A stretch of 64,000 bases of DNA. It comes from Actinomortierella ambigua. Lineage: Eukaryota > Mortierellomycota > Mortierellomycetes > Mortierellales > Mortierellaceae. The number at the start of each line of letters is the position of its first letter. The first letter of the stretch is position 1. The position numbers were made by a program, and so were the translations under genes. Shown in pieces: positions 23,731-33,020 of this stretch. The notes beneath the pieces were generated by a model. The model saw nothing but the letters and a program-made list of their open reading frames with translations. It was not told where the DNA came from and did not search any database. The stretch lies in assembly GCA_016098155.1 (NCBI GenBank), contig JAAAJB010000003.1:99748-163747 (forward strand), read 5' to 3'.

Positions 23731-25801
23731 TGTTGCGGTATGTGGTGTAGTGGGGTGTGGGGTGTGGATGTGGGGTGTTTGCTATTGAGAGAGAGAGAAA
23801 GAGAGAGAGAGAAAGACGCAGACTACCTTTGGCGATATTTGTATTGAAAAGAAAAGAGATGAAGAAGTAAAAGTGGTGGCGCTAGGTCACCTGACAGCCA
23901 GCCAGCCACCCAACCCCACCCGCAACCCTATCCATCCAGGTATTTTGTCGCGCGTTGCTATCGTCCTACGCACACAGCACTGCCCATGAAGCGCGTCCCT
24001 CGGTGCCTCGTGCCATTCATATCCATCCATTTCACTTGAGCACCGCCTCCCTCCTTCTTCTTCTTCTTCCGACAGTTGTTCCTCACCTCAGTACCCCCTT
24101 TTCTCCACTCGAGCCATCCCCAAAAAGTTGAATAAAGGTACAAAGGCTCTCAAATGTCCAGTTGTATAGATTCCTGACTTTTTAGAGAATCAGGTCTTTA
24201 AAAAAGGAGAGGCTGGTGGTAGTGGTGGTGTATGTGCGGGGGGGGGGAAGGGGGAGGCGGTTCTACCGCCACAATGAGTGCTCGCTGGTGTGTGGTTTGA
24301 TGGTCTTCATCGCTCGGTCACTCTTTACAGTTCATCAGAGATGCACGCAACATCGTTCATCCACACCCACTCTCTCTTCTATCTCTCTCTCTTCCTCTCT
24401 CTCGAGGGCAGCAGGGATGGAGAGACCACTCCTGGTGGGGTGGTGAGGAGGGGCTCGACATCTTTTTTTTTCCACATTGCATTTCTCTCTCTCGCATTTC
24501 TCTCTCTCTCTCCTTCTCTCTCTCTTTCTTTCTTTCTTCCGGGCGGGGTGAAGACATTCTCATGCAGGAACTATTCTGTCACCTCGTACGCTAGATCAAT
24601 GCCCCTTTCCCCCCTCTTCTTAGTCGCGCGACCACTCTGCACTCATGCCTGTCTATCTATCCGTCTATCTCTGTATCTTTCCGTCTGTCCGTCTGTCCGT
24701 TTGTCTTTCTGCCTGCTTGTCTGCCTGCTTGTCTGCCTGCCCGTCTCTCAGTTTGTGATTTTCTTGGCAATCGATAGAAATGGAACGGTTTCGCACAACT
24801 CCGCAAGATTCAGTTGACCCTGTTGTTGTGAATGTACTCTTACGTCGATGAGAAAGAGAAACATTTGACACACAGATTTATTTTCAGGTCTGTTGCATTT
24901 TCGTCGCTAGCCATTGTGCCTGACCTCAAAAAGGGCAACGTGGGCATTTTATCCGAGTATGAACGAATTTGTTACTTCAACCTTGTTTAGACCACATTCA
25001 ACAAAAAAAAAAAAAAACTGCACACAGTTCGTGGTGCACAGGACACACAAACCTCTCTCTCTCACCTTCTCCCCTCATCTCTCCCTCTCCCTCTCTCCCC
25101 AATTGTGAAGATCGCTCCGGGCTACTGCTGGTGCACACAGATTACAGACAACAGCCGTTCTATCATACCTTGCTCCGATGATACGGAGAGGGGGTCTATT
25201 AAAAAAGAAGACAAAGAACACAAACAACCGTTCCCTTTGTTCGAAAATTTCGCCCTAGCGAAAAACAGTGTATGGTATTTTTAGGAAAAAGCGCGCATGG
25301 TCCCTTAGGTTTTGCCGGCATTTCGCAGGCAGCGCCTCCTCCCCTGTTCCCCTCTCCCTCTCTCTTGACGTCGGTACATACCTAAGCTCTTTTTTCCAGC
25401 CTAGGGGAGGGTCGTATGAACAACACCTGCCTTGTTTGGGAAGGTTATCCTCGATTGTTTGTACTTTGTCCCAACTGTAGCAGGCGGTGTTGGCGCGCGG
25501 TGTTTTAAAAAAACATTATGTGATGCACTCACATCGCCCTTGGCAGTGGGCCTGTCGCAGTAGAAAAAAAACACATAAAAAGCGTTCGAGTCGGACCTGG
25601 TCTTTCCCTTCCTTCATCTTGCTACTCCACAGCACTCTTACCTCTTTTTTCCCTCTTCCCTCCAGATCATTTTTCTAAAGGCTTGCCCCGCTCCTGCCTT
25701 CCTTCCTTTCTTCAATTCTTCCCCTCCCCCTTCACACGTTGGATCAATAGATTCACCACAACAACTACAACATTAACGACAACAACAACAATAAAAGTAC
25801 C
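23731..25801. other. Intergenic divergent region, simple-sequence rich
   Basis: About 2.1 kb between two divergent genes. It holds a GA run just upstream of the Cys-rich gene (23786-23813), CT runs (24370-24400, 24482-24530) and a degenerate tetranucleotide tract of GTCT/GTCC/GCCT units at about 24649-24750. A-C-A-rich leader sequence at 25755-25800 directly precedes the chitin deacetylase start. No gene is supported. Confidence 0.45.
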
Positions 25802-27286
25802 ATGATTGCAAAGCTGTCCGTGTTGGCTACGATCGTGGCCATGGCCATGGCTGCCCCGACATCCACAACCGCCACAACCACCACAGCGGCACCCGATGCA
25901 GCCACCTCAGCCTCCAACTCCGCAGCGACCCCTATTCTTCAACTGTCATCGTTCAATGGTCAGTTCAAGAACCAGTACCCTCCTCCTGATGCCATTGCCC
26001 CGACAGACACACCTCTGGTCAAACAGTGGCTGGCCGAGCTCAACCTGACAGGCATCCCCAATCTGCCTGTGGTGCCATTCACGGATAACGGCGACCCCAA
26101 GGACCCAAGTGCAGTCCCTGCAGACGCCTGCGACTGGACTGTGACCAACTGCATCAACAAGGACCTGACCGTGTGTCCCAAGGGTGCGTGGGGCCTGACC
26201 TACGACGACGGTCCAACCCAGTACAGCCCTCAGCTGTATGATTTCCTCGACACGACACAGCAAAAGGCCACGCTGTTCTACATTGGCGGCAATGTCATCC
26301 AATACTGGCAGTCGGCCCTGCGTGCCTGCGAGGCTGGCCATCAGCTTGCCGTCCACACCTGGTCTCACCACCCCTCGACCTCGCTGACCAACGAGCAGTT
26401 TATTGCCGAGGTCAAGTACACCGAGCTTGCGATCAAAGAAGTCTGTGGAGTGACCACCAGATATTTCCGAGTAAGTTGGATGAAAAGGGGGGGGGGATGG
26501 GTGGATTTGGGTACCTGTCTGAATGTTTGTGTGTCTTGCTCTTTGCCTGTGCTGTGCTCCAGAAACAGAAACCGGTACTAAGTTTTCTCCTTCATCTCTT
26601 TCCCCCCTTTTTTTTCTACCCAATCTCGTTCTCAACTTGATCACCCCCGTTTCATTTGTTGATTGCAATCCCGCTCTCCCTCACTCTCACACTCTCGCTC
26701 GCCCCCTTCCCCCTCCCCACAGCCACCTTACGGCGATGTCGACAACCGTATCCGAGGCCTGTTGGACGCGATGGGCTACATCAACGTGATCTGGGACTAT
26801 GACACCGACGACTGGCAGATGTCGCCTGGCGGTTCCCGCACCGAAGCCCAGGTCGATGACGAGTTTGCCAAGTGGATCGCCGCCGCGCCCAACGACACCA
26901 CGGGCCACATCGTCCTCGAGCATGAACTCTACCAAACCACCGTCGATGCTGCCATCAAGAACCTGCCCGCCGTCCAAAAGACCTGGAAGACCGTCCCTGT
27001 CGCCGCCTGCATGAACGACCCCCACCCTTACCGTGAGCAAAACGTCACCTTGGCCACGATGGATGGCAACTACACGACCGGTATCACGAATGGTAGCAAG
27101 AACACCACTTCTTCGACCACTTCCCCTTCATCGACGGGCAAGGGCAACTCTTCCACGTCTGGAAACCGTACCCCCATCACCGCTGCTGGCATGAGCGGAG
27201 GAGCCATGGCCACTGCTGGCCAGCGCCTTGGCTCCTTCGGCCTGACCACCGTCCTTTTGGGCGCCGTGTTCGCGATGGTCCTCTAA
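25802..27286 (+). CDS. Polysaccharide (chitin) deacetylase, GPI-anchored
   Basis: Two exons, 25802-26470 and 26723-27286, joined in phase for 410 residues. The enzyme removes acetyl groups from chitin to give chitosan in the cell wall; the zinc-dependent NodB fold shows all its motifs. These are TYDDGP (residues 133-138, catalytic and metal Asp pair), HTWSHH (185-190, metal histidines), RPPYGDVD across the splice, DTDDW, and IVLEHELY near the end (the usual motif-5 His is kept; Glu follows where Asp is common). The N-terminus is a signal peptide ending in MAMAAP, then a Thr/Ala-rich stretch. The C-terminus is Ser/Thr-rich with several N-glycosylation sequons and ends in a hydrophobic segment (TTVLLGAVFAMVL), typical of a GPI attachment signal. 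It therefore acts at the plasma membrane or wall. The chitin specificity is inferred from family habit. Confidence 0.93.
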
Positions 27287-27522
27287 AAAAAAACCTCATC
27301 TTTGATAGACTCAAAAAATTTAGGCGGAGTGTATCTATTTTGTCGAACATCTTAGACATCTCGTGTGTAATTATTTAGCATACAAAATAAATTGGACTTT
27401 GAAAGAAATGCAAGACACAATACAGCCTTGGTGCAGAATGAACGTGGAGGTCGTTTTTTTGTTTATTGTTTCTGGGGAACGAAGAGTAAGGAGAGGAGGG
27501 TTCCCACGCCAACAATCTTTAT

Positions 27523-30500
27523 TTAGATATCCCAAACAAGGTTGCCAGGTGCTACTAGATGCGCCGTCGCATCCACCGTCACCTTGCCTTTACTATCCAT
27601 TGTCGCCGCCTCTGTCGTCGAGTCCAGCCCGGCATCGCTCAGCTCCAGTGTCTCCAGCTCTGCGAATCCGCGCGGGTCCTTGGGTAACCAGATCGGGATA
27701 CTCGAGCTCCAGAGAGCCGGGTGCACATACGCGTACTGCTCTTGCTTGGCAGCTCGATCCATCATCCTTCCTCCTGCTCCCCTTACTGCTCTTCCGCCTC
27801 CTCCTCTCCCGCTTCCTAGGCACACGCCAACGACGCCTCCTCTTTCGCCGCGTCCTAACCCTGCTCTTCCTCCGACCCCACTGCAGACCCCATCCCCTCG
27901 GCTACCACCATCCCCGGTCGACATGACACTTTGCGGCCCTCCTCCCAAGACCTTCATCGACGCGTCTTCGGAATAGTCTTGCATCCAGTTGGGCGCCTGG
28001 TGCGGCGTGTGCAGATGCGTCGAGTCGGTGGTATTTGTCGTGCTAGTGGTGGCGGTGGTGGCCGCGCGTGTGGGGATCGCTGCTGTTGGGGATGAAACAT
28101 TGGAGTCGCCGAAGGTATTGGACTGCCTGGCGCCAGCAGCAGGGCTGATCGGACTCTGGCGGTCCGTACTGGCGGTGGTGATTGCACCACCGTCACCACC
28201 ACCACCGCTGCCACTACCACTGCTCTGCGGACCCGTCGGCATCGTCGAGACACCTTCACTCGTTAGCGGTGTCGACCCCGCGCCTGGGCCTTTGGCAGCA
28301 GCATCCGCAGCAGCCATGGCCACAGCAGCGTTCTCAACCCGGATAGACGGGATCTCGGGCGACGGGGTGCTGTGCAGCACTTCTCCATGACCCTTGTCAA
28401 TATTACCATGGCTGCTGCCACCACCACTATTGCCACCAACACTCTGAGAATTCTTCTCGCTCTGCGAAACACGCCGATGTGGCTGTTTCTCGGCTGTGGG
28501 CGAATACAGCTCGCGCGAGCGTTCGGGGGGCTCGATCCGGGGCGAGGTGGCCGGGTCCTTGAAGGGCGCCTTCTCGTGGAATGACTCTGCACGGGGGATC
28601 GGATTCACCGAACTCTCGAGGACGTCATGGGCTCGGTCGACGCTGTTGCTCCGGTCGCTCTTGTCGCTCCGGTTGCTGCTGCTGTGGCCGCCGCCACTGC
28701 CACTGATCCGGTATCCTTCCTCTCCTGGCCTGGTCCCTGATCCTGCTCCTGCTCCAACTCCAAATCCTGTTCCTGCCCCTGCTCCTGTACCCGATCCTGT
28801 ACCCGATCCTGACCTTATTCCTGCTCCTGCTCCTGCTCCTGTTCCTGTTCCTACTCCTGTTCCCGTTCCCGTCTCTCCTGTAGCAGTGAGCTCGGCAAAG
28901 GACTGGCGGTCAAAGATCTCGATGGGCAGATACTTGATTAGCGGCTTGAAGACGTGGGTGCGACTGATGGAAATGGCGATGATGGTACCAATGAGGAGGA
29001 TGAATGTGATGATGGAGATGGCGATAGCCTTTTCGAGGATGAACAGGCCCAGCATGGTCAGCTCGTAGATGATCAGCCCTACATAGACCTGGTCGACGAT
29101 TCTCGGGAAGATCAAGCCGCCACTCTCGGTCAACTGGACGTAGACGTACAGGAACATGTGTCGATAGGCGAGGTAGAACATGCCGAAATAGATGACAGTG
29201 ATGGGTAAGATGATGGGTTGGATGGTCGAGTAGATTAATCCGATCGCAAACGCAATCGTGTGAGGTGGGACCGTCATCCCCCAGTCGACGGACGAGAACG
29301 TGCTCTCGTTGGCATAGATCTTGCGGGGTGTCTTGGCTAGGATCTTGAACACTTGGTAAATCAGCAAAGGTCCAATCTGCAACAGCATCATCGGCACTTG
29401 AACCCACGCGAGCATGATGTACGTCACGAAGAACGTCGATGCCGACGGCAAGGAAGACGCGAGCATCTCCATCACTGCTCCCGGATTATCCTTGATTTGT
29501 TTGATCGCGGCAAAAATGCCGTTGGCTAGCGTAGTCACTAGGAGTACATGGACCACCTAAAAAAAGGAACGAAAGCATTAAGTTAATTGCGAATCATGAA
29601 ACACAATTGTACCTCAGTCACAGTATTCCCACCCTTCTCCTCCCCCTTCCTCTTTTTTCGTGAACATTCATAAACACAATCAAAAGCCTTACACTGAACC
29701 AGTGATACGACGTCATGACTTGTTGCGTCTTGTTGGCGCCAAGTACTTCTCCACTCAAGTGCGCCAGCTCTAATGGGCCGAAAGGCGAAGGAAAGAAATT
29801 TCGCGTTGAGTCATAATGGGAAAAAAAGAAGAAGAAGAGAGATTCCGCCATCCACAACTTTAGCGCGCCCCCCCCCCTTCCCCTCGACTTACTGTATAGA
29901 ATGATAGGAAGGATAGCCATCAAGACCGCCAAGCCAATAGGCGGCAGAATACCCTGAATGATGCCAACGACCACCTTGGGCCAACTATAAATCACACTCA
30001 AGAACGGCGCATAGCGAACAATCGACTGCAGGTTGGCGATCGACGCCACAAACGTGACGGGGATGGTCCAAAAGATGATCAGCGCCGCCGCGAGGACGAA
30101 CGCCACGACCTTGTGGACGTTGCGCACAAACAACGTCAGTCCCAAATTGTCCCAGAGGACATCGCTCGGGTGGACCTCCAACATCCTCGGTGCCATCGAC
30201 AGCATCCTCGGATGGACGACCGCCTGTGCGGCCAGGTGCGCGCTCAGCGGGTGATGGAACTGGATGAAGGCCGCACTCATCCGGTCGCTCTTTTCGTTGT
30301 CGTGCATCGCCGTCATCCGCGCCTGTTGCTGTGCCAGGATCGACGCGTTCAGATTGCAGAGCTCGGAGCGGTACGCTACAATCGAGTCCACTTTTGGCGG
30401 TCGCGCGCAACGCAAAAAACCGAGGAGCGTCTTGGCGAACGTCCCTTGGCGGTGTTTGGGTCGCTGCTCGTCTGGAAACGTCTCGTCCATCGACGGTCCC

Positions 30501-31697
30501 TCAAAGTGGGAATGATCATCCATTGTTGAACTCATGTGGCTGGTGTTGTCAGCGTTGTTATTGGTGTTATTGTTGTTGATGTTATTGTTATTGTTGTTAC
30601 TATTGTTTGTGTTGTTGAGAATGTCTCGCGAGTTGATCGATAGCCGTGACAGGGCCCCATCACGGTTGTCTGCCGAGTGGTGTTTGAGCTTCTTGCGCAA
30701 CAATGTACACTCGGCCGCCTCCAGCTTGTGCGTCAGATCCATCCGCCGCGTAGCCTTTTTTTCGAGAGAGCCAGGGCCATAGGCAAGCCAGACCCGCCGC
30801 ACACCTCCTGGTAGGACCCCGAAAATCTCTTCCAGCCGCGGTACGGTGCAGTCTTCGTCCGGGATGCCGCATACGAGGATGGTGGTCGCCTGCAGGCTAT
30901 GCACCCGATCCTCACTCAACAGGTATTCTTGGCGTCGTCGGATGTACTTTCTGATCGCGCGCATACTTCCCCACAAGACGGTTACTATTTTTTTTTTCAA
31001 AAAATTAAAGAAAGAACAGGGTGAACAAGTGTGATGGTGTTGAGGTAATCGACAGTGGCTAATGCGATTAGGCGTGAAACACAAGCAACTGTAGCTTGCT
31101 TTTGCCCTTGCATTGTCGGCAGCTTTCTTTCCTTCTTCTGCTGCTCGCTCAAATAGCCAATCAAAGAAAACATTTGTTTTTCCTTCTAACCCCAGTAGGG
31201 GAGGTTAGCCAGTGGGGAAGTGACTTACTTGAGAAAAGAACCGTAAGAACGAGGTGTGCCCACAGTCGCCTTTTGTCGAGAACGTTGCCGATGGTCAACT
31301 CGTTCAACCCCGAGAGCCCCTGCTGACCGATGACGTTCAAAGGGATGAGGATCGGGACGGCCAAACACGTAAAGAACATAAACAGGAAGCACGAATTGTT
31401 CAGAAACTCCAGGAACATGTAGGCGTCCATCCCACAGCGATCAATCACGCCCCGTTCATCCAACATCCGGCCGCCATAGGCCCACCCTAGAATGCCCTTG
31501 ACACTGAGGGCCTTGGAGTGGATATCGGGTGGGCGAATCTTGGGCGGGCCGAGATACGACTTTGGAGCGTAGATCCTGGGAAACTTCCGTCGAACAATCG
31601 CAAAGGCGATGAGGAGGCCCGTTGATATGGCTGCCGTGAAGACGAGGGTGGAAACGAATGACGCCACAGAGGCATCGACATCCGTTTGACCAGACAT
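27523..31697 (-). CDS. CSC1/OSCA/TMEM63-type cation channel
   Basis: Four exons in phase on the minus strand: 31697-31229, 30984-29893, 29769-29693 and 29556-27523, giving 1223 residues. Family members are osmo- or mechanosensitive, calcium-permeable channels of the plasma membrane. Visible order: three N-terminal membrane segments with the WAYGG and DRCGMDAYMFLEFL region, a cytosolic domain with TILVCGIPDEDCTVPRLEE and the AAFIQF motif, the HPSDVLWDNL motif, then the RSN1_7TM pore region (PVTFVASIANLQ, IILPITVIYFGMFYLAYRH). An Asn-rich insert breaks the cytosolic loop (about 30530-30620). The last 450 residues are a low-complexity cytosolic tail with Gly-Thr/Gly-Ala repeats encoded by a CCTGCTCCTGTTCC-like minisatellite (about 28738-28880). 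It ends with a family-like block PALWSSSIPIWLPKDPRGFAELE. The gene converges with the chitin deacetylase gene, with 236 bp between stops. Confidence 0.88.
28738..28880. repeat. Minisatellite coding for Gly-Thr/Gly-Ala repeats in the CSC1-like tail
   Basis: Irregular tandem units of CCTGCTCC, CCTGTTCC and CCTGATCC run along the plus strand. On the minus strand they are read as GTGTG- and GAGAG-type dipeptides. It sits wholly inside the last exon of the channel gene and is a likely site of length variation. Confidence 0.7.
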
Positions 31698-31754
31698 GTT
31701 GAGACGAACAGGATATCCAGTTTCGTTATTTTTTTTGCCCCTCTTGGGAAACCT

Positions 31755-31894
31755 GGGTGACGGAGTGGTCTAAGGTCGTTGCCTGTTTAGAATAAACGGG
31801 ACGGGTCGTTAGAAGACAAGTACATTCATTCATACTTCTAGAAATAGATACCTGCATTCAACTCGACAAGGCTAGTTCGCACCTGGCGTTACTA
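31755..31894 (+). other. tRNA-like element, possibly a decayed tRNA gene
   Basis: GGTGAC (31756-31761) can pair with GTTACT (31888-31893), allowing G-T pairs. CGGAGTGGTCTAAGG (31761-31775) resembles the A box/D arm of Leu or Ser tRNAs. GCTAG-TTCGCAC-CTGGC (31871-31887) folds as a five-pair T arm. The T loop lacks the invariant A and the anticodon region lacks T33, and about 45 extra bases would need to be an intron. I treat it as a tRNA-derived remnant rather than a working gene. Confidence 0.25.
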
Positions 31895-32958
31895 AATGGA
31901 TTTACGCAAGGTCTGCTATCTTGTTCGCGCAATATAAAAAAAAACAAGAGCAAGAGAGGAATATGTCGATGAAAAATAGAATGAGGTTCGGAGGATCCCA
32001 GGATGGATTGGATTAGGTTGGAATGATGAAGCCCAAAAAGGTCAAGAAGGCTCTAAAGGTGGGGAGGAAAATAGAAGAGTGGGATGCGTGTGTGAAAGAT
32101 GAAAGAGGGAGAGAGGGAGCGACTGTATGAGGGTGTGTGAGAGCGTGTGATAGAAATGCGACAGGAAAAAAAATAAGAGGGAAAGAGAGAGAGAGAGACG
32201 GCGAGATAGACAAAGAGAGACAAAGGAGGTCAATGTGCGACTTTGGCCCAAGACAAAGGTTGGTCCTGTTTGACTGTTGGGAGGCAGTGGAATCATTCCG
32301 CTCATCGTCAGTGTTGTAGAGAAGAAGGAAAGGGCCCTTTAGTCGAAGTCAGTTCGTCCGAGGTTTCGAATCTGTGCAGGATGGATCCTGGAGGCAATCA
32401 AAGTATAGGCGCCGTAACATAATCGTCCTAGCTAGCCAAAAGAGCCCACGCGCCATTTTTCACCTTTTGTTTCCCGTCTCACCTAAGCCCGTTCTGGTTC
32501 CGAGATTACCTTTCCTCCCTCCCTCCCTCCCTCCCTCACCTTCCTTCTCCGTACCCTCTCCAAGCCAGTTTTTCGGATGCTTAATGTTATCGATTCCCAC
32601 ATCCTAGTCCAGGACTTCGATTTGCCTTAACGAGTCTTTGCGGATATGTCGCCAACCGTAGGTTAACTATAATTCTTGATTCCATTTCAGCGATCGCGAA
32701 GAGCTGTCGCCCCACTTTGCCGCTACCCAAAAGAACCACGGTAGTATCAAAGTAAACGGCATGCGACAGGACCAGGACTTGTTGGAGGCGTAGGAGTAAC
32801 CCAGTAACGATCCAGCGCACTTTTGCGTTAGCTCTCTCCCTTTTATTTTCTATAAAGATGCAGTGAGAAAAGAGAAAGCACTATAGACAAAAGCATTTTT
32901 TACCTTCCGTCTCTTTCCCGCACACGTTATACCCCTCCTTGTTTGCTCTCATCCGTTC

Positions 32959-32964
32959 TATAAA
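32959..32964 (+). promoter_or_regulatory. TATA-like box upstream of the Kex2-repeat gene
   Basis: TATAAA lies 57 bp before the ATG at 33021, and a second TATAAA is at 32851-32856. The spacing suits a core promoter with a short leader. CT-rich sequence between them is common near fungal transcription starts. Confidence 0.4.
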
Positions 32965-33020
32965 CCCCCTTCCTTCTTGTTATCTGCAAGCCATCTAATT
33001 CAATTAGTTATTTCCTTATC

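Larger units (their letters stand above)
31698..33020. other. Intergenic divergent region between the channel gene and the repeat precursor
   Basis: About 1.3 kb. It includes the channel's upstream region, a tRNA-like element (31755-31894), a CCCT run (32513-32538) and TATA-like boxes near the repeat-precursor start. No protein-coding gene is supported. Confidence 0.5.
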
